The position numbers were made by a program, and so were the translations under genes. Below, one piece after another: positions 1-10,204 of a DNA stretch of 64,000 bases (position 1 is its first letter; the number at the start of each line of letters is the position of its first letter). Origin of the DNA: Peribacillus simplex NBRC 15720 = DSM 1321 (lineage in GTDB: Bacteria; Bacillota; Bacilli; Bacillales; DSM-1321). The notes below the pieces were generated by a model. The model ran no database searches. It saw only the letters and a program-made list of their open reading frames with translations, and had not been told where the DNA came from. The stretch covers positions 1 through 64,000 of the forward strand of contig NZ_CP017704.1 of the NCBI RefSeq assembly GCF_002243645.1, written 5' to 3'.

Positions 1-898
1 TTTTCGTCAGTCCTTCTGCTGCGAAGTAATAGTAAATTGCATGTGTACAAAAGAACTGAAGAATCCAGGTGATTAAGAGAAACAGCTCTAAACGCTCTAT
101 AAATATCCCTTTTACTTCATACGATTGAATAAAAGAAATGGTTGGCCATGTAACAGCTTTGACTTCATGAACAGTCAGTGTAGCGACTACCAGAACATAT
201 GTAATCACATATAATATCATCGGTATGAAAAACCGATTAAAACGCCACTTTTTATCTTGTTTTGATTTTTAACGACGCCAAACAAAAAGATGAAAAGTTC
301 AATTCCAAAAAAAGACAAAGTCCCGGAGCCCATTCCTTTCATCACAGGGAGAAACCCTTTTCCAAGAACAGGCTGCAGGTTTTTTATATCGACTACTTTA
401 ATACTGAACATATAAATGAACAAAACGATGACAATTGTCAGAGGAAGAAAGAAGACGCACACCTTTGCAATGGCTTTAATTTTGCCTGTCAATAGATGGA
501 CACTCGCTAAAATCAATGTGAGCAACAATATTTCAACCGGCGTATCCTCCAAACAAATAAAATCGGACCATTTCACTCATGGCAAGCACTTCAAAGCTGG
601 CCACTCCTATAAAGTAAAACACCACGATCAATCCAATAATTTTGGAGAGCCACTTTCCATATGCCTCCTCCATGTATGTGAAATAGCTTATAACTTTATG
701 TTTTTTTAACATTACAACCAATAGGCATATTAAAAGGGCAATAATGAACCCATTTAGAATCAAGACGATCCATCCATCGGATGAATTAACTTTTTCCGTT
801 ATCGTCCTTGGAAGCGTAAGCATCCCAACTCCTAACATGGCGCATGAAATGATCGAGGCCAATTCCCCGCTAAGAATTTTGCCGTCTGCTTGGCTCAA
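1..898 (-). pseudogene. Spore germination permease, GerB type, frameshifted and cut by window edge
   Basis: This is the integral-membrane subunit of a spore germinant receptor (GerAB/GerKB type, amino-acid permease fold, inner spore membrane). The frame opens at ATG 898 with a typical first helix (MLGVGMLTLPRTI). Near 555 an extra G (TTTGGAGGAT where the family frame needs TTTGAGGAT) shifts the frame; 576-217 then matches the family again (helix PLTIVIVLFIYMF). A second shift near 230 leads to a third segment containing ERLELFLLITWILQ that runs off the left edge. The start overlaps the end of the upstream gerA-like gene, so both are one minus-strand operon. Two indels in about 900 bp mean either a pseudogene or sequence errors; no full-length product is encoded as written. 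Confidence 0.8.
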
Positions 899-2320
899 GA
901 AAGTTCCCCCCTTTTTTCCGCTTCGGTAACCGGAGAAACGCGTCCTTCCAAGTCTTTTTACCGATAAAATCCGTTGGTTGAAAATAAGGTTCTTGAAAGC
1001 TAGTCAATTTCGACAAATGGCTGATAACGATGATAAAGAATAAAGTGGTTCCATATAGACCTAGAACGGCGGAAAAAATCATCGCCCCGAACCTTAATGC
1101 CCTGAATGCCAGTCCAAAGCTATATTGTGGTACCGTAAAAGAGGTAATCGTCGTAATCGCTACGATTATGACCATGAGGGAACTCACAATATTCGCTTGA
1201 ACGGCTGCTTGTCCAATAATGACACCACCAACCAATCCAACCGTTTGCCCAATGGGCGCTGGGAGCCGAATTCCTGCTTCACGAAGCAGTTCAATCGTCA
1301 ATTCCATGATGATCGCTTCAACAAAAGGCGGAAATGGTACGTTCTCCCTTGTACCAGCGATGGTCATCGCTAGTTCCGTCGGCAGCAATCCAGGGTTGAA
1401 CGAAACCAAGGAGATATAAATTCCTGAAAGAAAAACGGTAATAAATAAAGAAAAGTAACGAAGGACACGTAGAAAAGAACCCGCGACCCACCTTTCATAA
1501 TAATCATCAGGTGACTGCAGCAGCATCGTGATCGTCGTAGGTGCCATCAACGCAAATGGAGAGCCGTCAACCATGATGACCACCCTTCCCTCCTGCAGTG
1601 CCGCCAATACTTTATCCGGACGCTCGGTATTCTGGATCTGTGGGAAAGGGCTAAACGAAGTATCAATTAATTCTTCAAGCATCCCCGAGTCTTGGAGATC
1701 GGTAGCTTTTACTCCATTTATCCGATTATTCACTTCTTTTAACAAAGAATCGCTTGCTTTTCCTTCATAATAGATTAATGCAACTTCCCGTTTTTCAAGC
1801 GTCCCTAACTTCTGTTGTTTGACGATTAGGTTGGGATGGTTTGAATATTGTCTAATTAATCCGATATTTTCCTGGAGACTTTCGATAAACCCAAGCTTCG
1901 GTCCACGGACAACCCTCTCTGTCGAAGGTTCACTCAGTGTACGAATTTTCTCCTTTTCCAGATTCAAAACATAACCATTTGCCATTCCATCTATAAATAA
2001 AAGTGTTTTTCCGTCAAAAATATGCTCTATGACTTTTTCATATGTTTCAACATCTTGTTCCCTGACTGCACAGATTTTGGAAATGACCAGCTTCTCGATG
2101 GAAACCGGGTGCCTTGATTCGACCTGCGTAGCGGATAAATCTAGGACTATATCATTGAATGCTGGATAATTCATTGTTCCATTGACAAATACAAATAACC
2201 TGAAACTTCATAACCGGGAATGAATATCTTTTTAAAAACTACATCATCCTGCATATCCAATTCAGATTTCAATTTTTCCTGCTTTTGATCCAATCTTATA
2301 TGCAAGGGTTTACTTTCCAT
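870..2320 (-). pseudogene. Spore germination protein, GerA type, one N-terminal frameshift
   Basis: Large soluble-plus-membrane subunit of a germinant receptor. ATG 2320 has the Shine-Dalgarno AAAGGAG six bases upstream and starts MESKPLHIRLDQKQ. Near 2200 the frame moves by one base: the first frame ends in a stop at 2170, while the adjacent frame reads LFVFVNGTMNYPAF and then stays open to 870. The long part has family hallmarks: FPQIQNTERPDKVLAALQEG, VVIMVDGSPFALMAPT, a C-terminal membrane domain with PFPPFVEAIIMELTIELLRE and GQTVGLVGGVIIGQAAV. Its end overlaps the downstream gerB-like start by about 29 bases. Apart from the single shift it is full length (about 480 aa), so a sequencing error is a real alternative to decay. 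Confidence 0.8.
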
Positions 2321-2533
2321 GGTGAACTCCTTTGGTTAAATGCGTTTTATTGTATCAGTTTCCTCTATTTTCAATTTTTTTATTCGAACAGGAAATGGTG
2401 ACAGCTTTTAGACCAAGAATCCTTATAATGAATCCCCCTTTCCGAAACGAGCATCCTAAACAATCCAAAATGGTTAATATGTAATTAAATTGCAAATGCT
2501 AGGATAACAAGCTTTAGTTTAGAGGTGACAGCA

Positions 2534-4053
2534 TTGTTTAACCGCGGAAAGTTCAAAAAAAAACCCAATCAACCAAACGATAAAAATGATGAATTAAATA
2601 AAGTTTCGGATGTAAGGGATCTATTCAATACCCTTTCTTCATCCAATGATTTCATAAATCATCAAGGAACGTATAATGGTGTAGGCTATTGGGTATCTTT
2701 TTATCGCTCTTTAATTGATGCACAGGAACTTCATAATAGTGTTCTTTCTGTCATACCAACTCTGGAAGCGATAAATTTGGAGCAAATTAAAGAAAACGTT
2801 CCAATAGCAAATACAATTATCACCAATACCAAGGTTGTAATCGAAGAAAGGATCATGAGAGGCGAAATTGCCATTCGTTTAGATGCGAATCTTGATGAAT
2901 GCCTATTAATCAATGTTGCGGCACAACAAGGAAGGCAAGTTGATAAACCTGAACTTGAATTTGGAATCATAAGTGCTCAAGAAGCTTTTGTTGAGGATAT
3001 TGATATCAACCTGAATCTAGTCAGAAAAAGGCTGCCTATCCTGGATTGCAAGTAAGTGAACTGACTGTGGGGTCCTTGTCTAAAACCAAAGTGGCGGTTA
3101 TATCTATAAAAGGAATCGTTGATCAGGAAAATGTCGATAATGTTATCCAAAGGATCAATGACATAGAGTTTGATGAAATATTGGATGGGTCCTCTCGCGC
3201 AAATGCTTTATGATGATTCAAATACCTTATTTCCCCTTTTTCTAAATACCGAAAGGCCTGATCGCATCGCAAGTGCATTGGCTGAAGGTAAAGTAGCTAT
3301 GTTAATCGATAGGTCTTCCTCTGCACTTATTACACCAACCATTTTGCTGGAATACTTTATTACCATGGAAGATTATAATATGCCATGGATTCCGGCATCT
3401 GCTTTCCGTTTATTAAGGATATTCGCGGTCGCTTTTTCGATATTTGCCACTCCTCTTTATGTAGCGGTGCTGACTATCATTATGAACTGATTCCTAAAGA
3501 TCTTTTGGAAACGATCGTCACTTCAAGGAACTTGATACCTTTTTCAGCCTTTGATCGAAGCATTATTCTTGGAGATCTCCATTGAGTTATTACGTGAAGC
3601 GGCTGCCAGGCTGCCAACGAAGGTAGGCCAGACATTAGGTATCGTCGGCGGTATCGTTATCGGTCAAGCTGCCGTTGTAGCAGGTTTGACCAGTAATATC
3701 TTATTGATCATCGTTGCCCTCTCAGCACTGGCATCTTTTGTTACGCCTATTTATAAAATGGGTAATGCCATTAGGGTACTGCGGTTCCCCTTTTAGTGGG
3801 GCCCAAATTTGGGGGTTGCTGGGCATTACGATAGCGGCCGTGTTTTTGATGACCCACCTTATCAAATTAACGTCAATGGGACACCCGTACCTAGAACCGA
3901 TATACCCATTTCGTATGCAAGATTGGAAAGATAGCTTTCCGGCTTCCTTTTAATTTTTTTAAATCCAGACCTGTAAATTTACGTCCTGATGATATATCCA
4001 GGCAGCCACAGCCAAAAAAAGCAAGAATCAAAAAAAATGATTTTAATGAATGA
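2534..4053 (+). pseudogene. Second GerA-type germination protein, several frameshifts
   Basis: A second germinant-receptor A subunit, divergent from the first operon. I prefer the TTG at 2534 (LFNRGKFKKKPNQ) because AGAGGTG lies six bases upstream; a GTG at 2525 overlaps that site. The first segment runs to 3055, the next (GLQVSELTVGSLSKTKVAV) follows in another frame, then LFPLFLNTERPDRIASALAEG, ALFLEISIELLREAAARLP and GQTLGIVGGIVIGQAAVV in further frames, ending with a basic tail (SRQPQPKKARIKKNDFNE) at TGA 4051-4053. At least four indels are needed for one product of about 500 aa. This looks like true decay, since nearby non-ger genes are intact over longer distances. Confidence 0.75.
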
Positions 4054-4070
4054 TTAAATGAGGGTCCTGT

Positions 4071-5152
4071 ATGAACCAAGCTGGAGTTAATGAAAAGTAT
4101 AAGGTATCCCCGTCTATGTGTTTTTTTTAGTGCATTCCATGCAAACGGGAATAGGCGTTTTAAGTTTTCAAAGAGTTTTAGCGAAGACAACGGGAACAGA
4201 TGGCTGGATTTCGATACTACTAGCCGGCCTGATCGTTCATATAATGATTTGGGTCATATATAAAATCTTCAGTATCGTCCCTGGTGATCATTTCGGCCAA
4301 TAATCATGCATTCGGAAATGGATCGGGAATTTCTTCAGTCTATTATTCATTCTTTACTTTTTGATCATAGGGATGACTATCATGATTAGCTATATAAATG
4401 TCATACATGTATGGATGTTTGAAGAGGTAGGTTCCTGGGCGTTTACCTTGGTTTTCCTGATCCTGATTTATTATATAAATACGGGAGGTTCCGTACAATT
4501 ACGGGTATTACCTTTTTAAGCTCCATTTTGACTTACTGGCTTTTATTTGTCCTATTTTTGCCATGAAATACTCTGAATTCACCAATTTGCTCCCTGTTTT
4601 CCACACACTCTATTGGATATATTGAAAGGAACAAGAAGTACTTCATTAACAATGCTTGGTTTTGAAATGATCGTGATGTTTTATCCGTTCATCAAAGATG
4701 CTAAAACTTCACAAAAATATGCTCATGGAGGGGCCTTAACAACAACCTTAATAACCGTATTCGTTTATTTAGTTTCAATTGTTTTTTATTCACAAAAACA
4801 GTTGGAACTGACTATATGGCCGACACTGACATTGACCAGTATTGTCGAATTGCCCTTTATTCAACGATTTGAATATATAGACGTTTCTTGGTGGGCCATC
4901 GTCATCATTCCCAACATGACCATTTCCTTGTGGGCTGCAAGCCGAGGTTTCAAGCGTTTATTCAATGTTCAGCAAAAGTATCCATTATGGGAATGTCCAT
5001 TATAATCCTGCTTACGAATATTTTTTTTTGATGTCGATTCACTATATATATTGCATAAAATCATCAATCCCTACGGCGCACTCTTTGTTGCTTTATACTT
5101 GCCTCTTCTTTTGGTCGTCATTTATATAAAGAAAATGAGGAAACGTTTATGA
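4071..5152 (+). pseudogene. Second GerB-type germination permease, frameshifted
   Basis: Permease-like B subunit of the second receptor. ATG 4071 (MNQAGVNEKYKVSPSM) follows gerA-like by 17 bases, with AGGG before it. Segments in different frames give first-helix residues (MQTGIGVLSFQRVL), ISYINVIHVWMFEEVGSW, TLTSIVELPFIQRFEYIDV and a last helix ending YIKKMRKRL. The final stop TGA 5150-5152 overlaps the ATG of the gerC-like gene (ATGA), showing translational coupling of the ancestral operon. At least three frame changes are needed, so no working permease is predicted as written. Confidence 0.75.
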
Positions 5153-6230
5153 GAAAATTATTTCTTGTTATATTGGCTTTTCCCCTCCTTTGCAGCTGTG
5201 CCGAGCCAAGGGTGGTTGACGAAGTCAATATGTCCCAAGCCATTGGCTACGATATACTTAAGAATGATAATGTCGAAGGAATGTTCGTCATCCCTATCTT
5301 CCAACAGGACAAGATGGGTAAATATCAAATTTTAAGTGGACATCGACGACAACGAGTGATGTCCAGGCTGTCGTTTCCAAAAAGCGGATAAGCCGGTAAT
5401 GCTAGGACAGACTCGCATCGTTTTATTTAGCGAGAAAATGGTTCATGAAATCGGAATAACAGAACTGACCGATTATCTCTACCGTGAGCCGCAACTTGAA
5501 ACAGAGTCATTTTGGCTGTCGTTGAAGGAAAGGTCAAGGATGTAATAAATACGAAAGCACCAAATACGAATGTGAATATTGGAATCTTTTTATCGGATTT
5601 GATTAATCAACAGAATGAAACAGGGAACGGACCGGATACTAACCTCCATCTTTTTTTAGGAACGCTCTAGAAACTGGCGGCGATTCGTATCTTCCTTTAA
5701 TTAAATTAATTAATAATGAAGTTGCGGTATCTGGAGTCGCCCTATTTCATGAAGATAAGATGGTCACGAAAGTTCGAACGGGTGATATGTTCATTTTTAA
5801 GACATTAGTTCAACATCATAGGCGGGGAGTATACAAATTCAAATTAAAAGACAAGAAGAGAAGCGATATCGTAGTGGAAAGTATCCGAAGCGGTTCAAGT
5901 TATGAAGTATCCGAATCAGAGAGTAGTCCCTCGATCACGATTAAGATCAAAATTAAAGGACAGATCAAGGAATCCATGCGAAGTGACAACCTTACCAATA
6001 GAAAGATGATAAAAAAAATTGAAAAGGATATGGAAGATGATTTAACCAGGCACGCAAACCGTCTTATTAAAGATTTTCAGAAAAAATCCCTTGACCCGAT
6101 TGGCTTAAAGGAAAAATATCACGCCAAAAATAAAAAATTGACCTATGAACATTGGAAAAAGATTTATCCGAAGATGGACATTAATATAGAAACTACAGTT
6201 AACATCATCCAAACCGGGGTCTCTGAATAA
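5149..6230 (+). pseudogene. GerC-type germination lipoprotein, frameshifted
   Basis: Lipoprotein C subunit of the second germinant receptor. The N-terminus from ATG 5149 is a lipoprotein signal peptide (MRKLFLVILAFPLLCSC, lipobox LLCSC) followed by AEPRVVDEVNMSQAIGYD, typical of GerAC/GerKC. The first frame closes at 5391, intermediate segments lie in other frames (for example VMLGQTRIVLFSEKMVHE), and 5760-6230 restores the C-terminal domain with a charged helix (DDLTRHANRLIKDFQKKSLD) and the usual EHWKKIYP end. It is the last gene of the second ger operon, overlapping the permease by four bases. At least two frameshifts. Confidence 0.75.
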
Positions 6231-6353
6231 TTTAATAATAGGAATACTCCTTACATGCTGTCTGTAAGTAACCATACCACTAAACATATCTCTGAAATAG
6301 TAAACATAGGTTCCCTTTTTATCTGACATTTTCAGGAAAACACGCCTGTCCCA

Positions 6354-6378
6354 GGCTGTCGAGAAACCCTCGGCAGCC
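6354..6378. terminator. Hairpin, probable terminator after the second ger operon
   Basis: A ten-base-pair stem (GGCTGTCGAG pairing with CTCGGCAGCC, one G-T pair) with a small loop is followed by TTTAATAATTT. It lies about 125 bases after the gerC-like stop. The T run is imperfect, so termination strength is uncertain. Confidence 0.5.
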
Positions 6379-6447
6379 TTTAATAATTTCAATTCACTTC
6401 GATAAACCACCGCGATAATATAGTATTTTTCACGTATTATTATAAGG

Positions 6448-6578
6448 TTAGTGATCCTAATATTTAATACATTTGACAACTCACAAAACGAATTGGAATT
6501 TGTTTTAATTAATGACCTTTCCCTCACAACCATCTTCACCGAAAAGAGGATCTGGAAGGCCCTAATTAGGATCACTTA
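6448..6578. repeat. MITE-like inverted repeat unit of about 125 bp
   Basis: Perfect 11-bp terminal inverted repeats GTGATCCTAAT (6451-6461) and ATTAGGATCAC (6565-6575) bound a non-coding stretch, each flanked by TTA, which could be a 3-bp target duplication. No transposase is present. The rest of 6231-7036 shows no gene I can support. One copy only is seen here, so MITE status is an inference. Confidence 0.35.
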
Positions 6579-7036
6579 ATCAGTGGTTACTTATCTGGAA
6601 TCCGTCCGAAAAGCAACTGGGACGAGAGATTCAAGTAATCCAAATACAAAAATCACCACTTAATATCGGTGCTTTCGCTCTCGGTTTGTAAAGTGTCAGG
6701 TGAAAACCAATCTTTGGATTCATTGGACACCGGAGGTTCGCTCCTGTGAAAGGACATCGGAGCTTGTATGTTTCTACCTTTTCGAACTAATCGTTCGCGC
6801 ACTTTAAATGAAGGCGGATGTGCTGAATATTCTTCAGCTGATCGTAAAAACTACTCCCATATATTAAATATGCTACAAGATAGATTTCATCTTGCTGGTG
6901 AACATCTCAGTTATTTAACCGGATGATGGCAGGTGATTTTGAATCAGCCAGAAAGTATAAAAGAAGGTAGGGTCACTTCTTAAGAAAAAGAGTTATTAAC
7001 CTATCGATGTTTTAATAAATAAAAGGAGCTGACTTT

Positions 7037-7583
7037 ATGAAAAAAACTTTGAAATCAATCATCGCTACTTCTGTAATAGGTATAAGTGTATTCTTGGGAT
7101 TCTCTTTTGCTTCCGCAGGTAGCGAAAAAGATGAATTGAACTCAGAAAAAGTGACCTTCTTTGGATCCCCAACTTCTGCGATTTCCAGTTCAGTTTCTGT
7201 ACCTCAAAGTTATAACCGGATATCGTTTAGTGGAACAGTAGCTCCTCTTTTAAAAAAAGATGGAAGACTATTTATGAGAGATATGGCAATACAGAAAGGC
7301 AGGCAATCGGAATCTTAGAGAAATTAAAAGCAGATTTGAAAACAAAAGGACTTTCCCTCGCTGATGTAACCTATCTGCGTGTGTATATCGCGCCAGATCC
7401 TAATAAGAAGATACACCAGACTATCAAGGTTGGTTTAATGCCTACGCTCTGTTCTTTAACACAAAAGAAAATCCAGTTAAAACAGCTCGTTCAACAGTAG
7501 GGGTGGAAAGTCTTGTTTCTCCGGATTATCTGATTGAAATTGAAGCAGAAGTAGCCTATAAAAATAAGAAGTTAGACGATTGA
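7037..7583 (+). pseudogene. Secreted RidA-family protein, frameshifted
   Basis: RidA/YjgF-fold protein of the kind that removes reactive enamine/imine intermediates, here with an N-terminal signal peptide (MKKTLKSIIATSVIGISVFL, then FASAGS). ATG 7037 follows AAAGGAGCTG. The first frame ends at 7318; ILEKLKADLKTKGLSLADV and TYLRVYIAPD appear in a second frame; GWFNAYALFF, KTARSTVGVESLVSPDYLIE and EAEVAY in a third, ending at TGA 7583. These blocks are recognisable RidA strands, including the VESL..PDYLIEIEAEV C-terminal region. At least two indels. tatA-like and tatC-like remnants follow directly, so secretion by the twin-arginine route may have been part of the ancestral unit, although the signal peptide shows no twin arginine. 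Confidence 0.65.
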
Positions 7584-7593
7584 AGTGAATGTT

Positions 7594-7786
7594 ATGTTTC
7601 AAAATACCGGTGTTCCAGGCTTAGTTATCATTCTTATCTTTGCACTTGTGATTTTGGTCCTAAAAAATCACCAATCGGACGAACTTTTGGACGAAAACTT
7701 TATCTGAATTCAAAAGTGCAACCAAATGGTTAGTTGATGAGGATAAAGAAGAAGCGAAAAAAACTGAGTTAACGACTGTTTTATAG
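7594..7786 (+). pseudogene. TatA-type twin-arginine translocase subunit, frameshifted
   Basis: Single-span membrane protein of the Tat pathway. ATG 7594 gives MFQNTGVPGLVIILIFALVI; after a one-base shift the next frame reads FGPKKSPIGRTFGRTLSEFK, the hallmark FGPKKLPELGRAFG-like hinge and amphipathic helix, then SATKWLVDEDKEEAKKTELT to TAG 7786. Without the shift the frame ends early at LDENFI. It sits 10 bases after the RidA-like gene and is followed at once by a tatC fragment. Confidence 0.7.
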
Positions 7787-7791
7787 CTGGG

Positions 7792-7956
7792 CAGTTTGAA
7801 ACGATGTTTACGGCAGTTAAATATTTTCGTTTATTTATTAACCTGATTTTACGGTTCGGCTTTTTATTTGAGATGCCGCTGGTCGTGATGTTTTTAACGA
7901 GACTAGGGATTCTCAATCCTGTGAGGGTGGGCATCTCCAAGGTTGTTTATAAGTAG
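7792..7956 (+). pseudogene. TatC fragment
   Basis: A 54-codon open stretch without its own start reads FINLILRFGFLFEMPLVVMF and LTRLGILNP, matching a central TatC membrane segment (family motif FEMPIVVMFLTRLGILNP), then diverges and stops at TAG 7956. It lacks the N-terminal and most C-terminal helices. Following a tatA relic, it is the remains of a tatAC pair. Confidence 0.65.
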
Positions 7957-8100
7957 AGTCTAGTCAACCAATTACAATGTGATTAAACGAATTACTTTAG
8001 TGAGACTGGATTTTTGCCTCCAGGGTCCCTTCTATCTAAAGTGAAGGAATTGAAAAATACAAGCCGGAAAACTTTTGAATACAAACAGAGACAGGAAGAA

Positions 8101-8185
8101 TCTTATATTTAGGTTAGTTAAGTGACACAGTTGACAGTAAAAGGACCGCACATTTTAGATATGTCTAATATGTGCGGTATTATTT
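8101..8185. repeat. Hairpin repeat, copy 1 of 2
   Basis: Contains ATATTTAGGTTAG and, 20-30 bases on, a stem CCGCACA (8146-8152) / TGTGCGG (8171-8177) around TTTTAGATATGTCTAATA. The same arrangement recurs at 10205-10290. The two copies flank the DUF3888-like and VanY genes. No gene is seen in 7957-8351 otherwise; 8281-8345 holds a degenerate relic of the cassette-type repeat. Confidence 0.5.
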
Positions 8186-8351
8186 ATTATTATCAAATTA
8201 GGCTATGTTAAAAGATAAAGGTTGATTAATAATAAAAATCAACAATAATCTTTAACAAAGCCATATTAAATAATCTGGATGGTTTCCTATAAAAGAAGCA
8301 ACCAGACGGCAGTCGGAACTTCAATAAAGCACTCAATAGTTCAAGAAGTAG

Positions 8352-8726
8352 TCAATGCAAATGGAAATTATTCCACTCATTTTCTGGGATAACTCTGTTG
8401 AAGTAATCTGTTGGTTTGATTTTATAGCCTACAATTTTAAACGTTATTATCTCTTCCATATATGGTGGGGTATGCGGACCTTGGAAACTTACTACTTGCA
8501 CTGTAACGTAAAATATATCAATGTTCTCTTCGTCTTGTTTTATTTCTAATATTTTCTCATTACCTCTAAACCAATCTGCCCCTACTACCAAACTAATTGG
8601 TTCCTGTAATAGCTTAATTAATGCTTTTTCTAACACGTCTTGAGGTATTTCCGTAGCTTTTGAAAAATTGGGAGCTAAGAATAAAATAAAACATAAAATG
8701 ATTAATAATGAAAACTTCTTTTTCAT
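8352..8726 (-). CDS. Secreted DUF3888-like protein
   Basis: Small secreted protein of about 124 aa with a signal peptide (KKKFSLLIILCFILFLAPNF, cleavage probably near SKA-TE). The mature part (ALIKLLQEPISLVVGADWF, KILEIKQDEENIDIFYVTV, SFQGPHTPPYMEEIITFKI) resembles the DUF3888 family of Bacillus secreted proteins of unknown role. I start at ATG 8726 because GAGGTG lies six bases upstream; three codons further upstream is another ATG with poorer spacing. It is flanked on both sides by relics of the palindromic repeat (8281-8345 and 8781-8818), so it may be an old member of the cassette-type genes described further on. Confidence 0.65.
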   Translation of the reverse strand: MKKKFSLLIILCFILFLAPNFSKATEIPQDVLEKALIKLLQEPISLVVGADWFRGNEKILEIKQDEENIDIFYVTVQVVSFQGPHTPPYMEEIITFKIVGYKIKPTDYFNRVIPENEWNNFHLH

Positions 8727-8780
8727 ATAACTCACCTCAGTATTAGTTTTCCTTTACTAAGGTTTATTTATTTCTCTTAC

Positions 8781-8818
8781 TTAACTAACCTGCCCCGTTA
8801 GTTCTATAAGAAAAGCAC
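8781..8818 (-). repeat. Partial cassette-type repeat upstream of the DUF3888-like gene
   Basis: AACTAACCTGCCCCGTTAGTT-type core followed by CTATAAGAAAAGC, then similarity stops. Orientation relative to the neighbouring gene is the same as in the main arrays. Confidence 0.6.
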
Positions 8819-8875
8819 ATTATTTGTCTATCTCTTTTACATAATCACAGTTCTAGGTAGTATACCTAAATATAA

Positions 8876-8908
8876 ATAGCCTCATCAAGTTTTTGATGAG
8901 GCTATCCA
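8876..8908 (-). terminator. Hairpin, likely terminator of vanY-like gene
   Basis: ATAGCCTCATCAA pairs perfectly with TTGATGAGGCTAT around a four-base loop, 60 bases after the stop of the carboxypeptidase gene. On the minus strand it is followed by ATTTATATTT, a modest T-rich tail. Confidence 0.6.
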
Positions 8909-8967
8909 CTGCGTATAGTGTATTAAAGTTTTTGCACTAGAACCAATATATCTTTAGGAGCATTTCT

Positions 8968-10119
8968 TTAGTTTTGTACGGCTCTAGTATAATAATATTC
9001 TTCAAGAGTAATTCCGTGGCTCATAATAGTTTGAGCTATTGATTTGCCTACATATCGAAGATGCCATGGTTCATACTTATAACCAGTAACTGATTCTTTT
9101 CCTTTAGGGTATCGGATAATAAATCCATAATCATCTGCATGTGCCTGTAGCCATTTTGCTTCTTTAGTACCTCCAAAGCAATCCTGTGCCGCGCATTTAC
9201 CATTTCCTCCTGTCACATCAATAGCAAGACCTGTTTCATGCTCACTTGTTCCAGGTAATGCACTGTATGTGATTGCTTTGGCATAACCATCCCTTTTTAC
9301 ATAATAATCAAATAGAGCAACTTGTGTAGCATGTGATCTGTATGCAGATACACCGAGAAGACTTACTCCCTGCTTCTTGGATTCCGCAAATAATTTGCTA
9401 ATGGCAGCAGCTGCTTCACTTCGCATTTTTCTCTTTTCTGTCTTTTCTTTAAAAGTAAACGGTATCGACGTATATACTAAGTCTTTTGGTACATAGTTTT
9501 CTGGTAGCTTATTTTTTTTATTGACTAGCACTGGAATACTTTCAGGCTTTGCAACAACCTGAATGGCGTCAGATGTAGGATTGGATACCTTTACATATTT
9601 ACTACTAACATAACCTGTTTGACCGTTTAAGCTAACCTTTAGCCATCCATTCGCATTTTTTCCAGTAACCGTTAGCTTTGTGCCCTGTTTAACTGTTGCT
9701 ATAATTTTATTAGCAGTAGAAGGACCTGTACGGACATTCAGGTTAGCAGTTGATGTATAGGTTACTGTTGCTGTACTAGAGCCAGATGAAGAGTTTGATA
9801 TTTTTACATATTGGCTACTAACATAACCTGTTTGACCATTTAAGCTAACCTTTAGCCATCCATTCGCATCTTTTCCAGTAACCGTTAACTTTGTGCCCTG
9901 TTTAACTGTTGCTATAATTTTATTAGCAGTAGAAGGACCTGTACGGACATTCAGGTTAGCAGTTGCTGTATAGGTTACTGTTGCTGCATTGGCTACACTT
10001 GGTTCTAACCCCTTAATATTTGCATGGTTAAAACCGATTAAACCTGCACATAAAATAATGAAGGTAAAACCGGAAGCTAGCAATCTTTTGTTTAACGTTA
10101 CTTTATTTAGTTTTGTCAT
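8968..10119 (-). CDS. D-alanyl-D-alanine carboxypeptidase, SH3b-SH3b-VanY architecture
   Basis: Predicted exported zinc peptidase that trims the terminal D-Ala of peptidoglycan stem peptides. Order: signal/anchor helix (about 12-32), SH3b domain 1 (about 47-107), a Ser-rich linker, SH3b domain 2 (about 116-176), then a VanY/LAS carboxypeptidase domain (about 200-375). Zinc and active-site motifs are visible: SEHETGLAIDVTGG and EPWHLRYVG, plus AYRSHATQ. The SH3b domains are nearly identical in DNA (both start NLNVRTGPSTANKIIATVKQ), a recent tandem duplication. ATG 10119 has GAGGTG seven bases before. The LCP ligase, VanSR-like system and MurG-like gene follow on the same strand, so this is an envelope-remodelling block. 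Confidence 0.85.
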   Translation of the reverse strand: MTKLNKVTLNKRLLASGFTFIILCAGLIGFNHANIKGLEPSVANAATVTYTATANLNVRTGPSTANKIIATVKQGTKLTVTGKDANGWLKVSLNGQTGYVSSQYVKISNSSSGSSTATVTYTSTANLNVRTGPSTANKIIATVKQGTKLTVTGKNANGWLKVSLNGQTGYVSSKYVKVSNPTSDAIQVVAKPESIPVLVNKKNKLPENYVPKDLVYTSIPFTFKEKTEKRKMRSEAAAAISKLFAESKKQGVSLLGVSAYRSHATQVALFDYYVKRDGYAKAITYSALPGTSEHETGLAIDVTGGNGKCAAQDCFGGTKEAKWLQAHADDYGFIIRYPKGKESVTGYKYEPWHLRYVGKSIAQTIMSHGITLEEYYYTRAVQN

Positions 10120-10204
10120 TTAGAACACCTCAGTTTTAAGGTATATTTTAAAACAATAAATGTCACTGGTTTATTATTCCAATTAGCAACAAGAATGTTG
10201 AAAT

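Noticed and set aside
6105-6575. Minus-strand ORF of 156 codons overlapping the end of gerC
   Set aside because: It runs through a terminator-like hairpin, an inverted-repeat unit and the coding part of gerC, and has no ribosome site.
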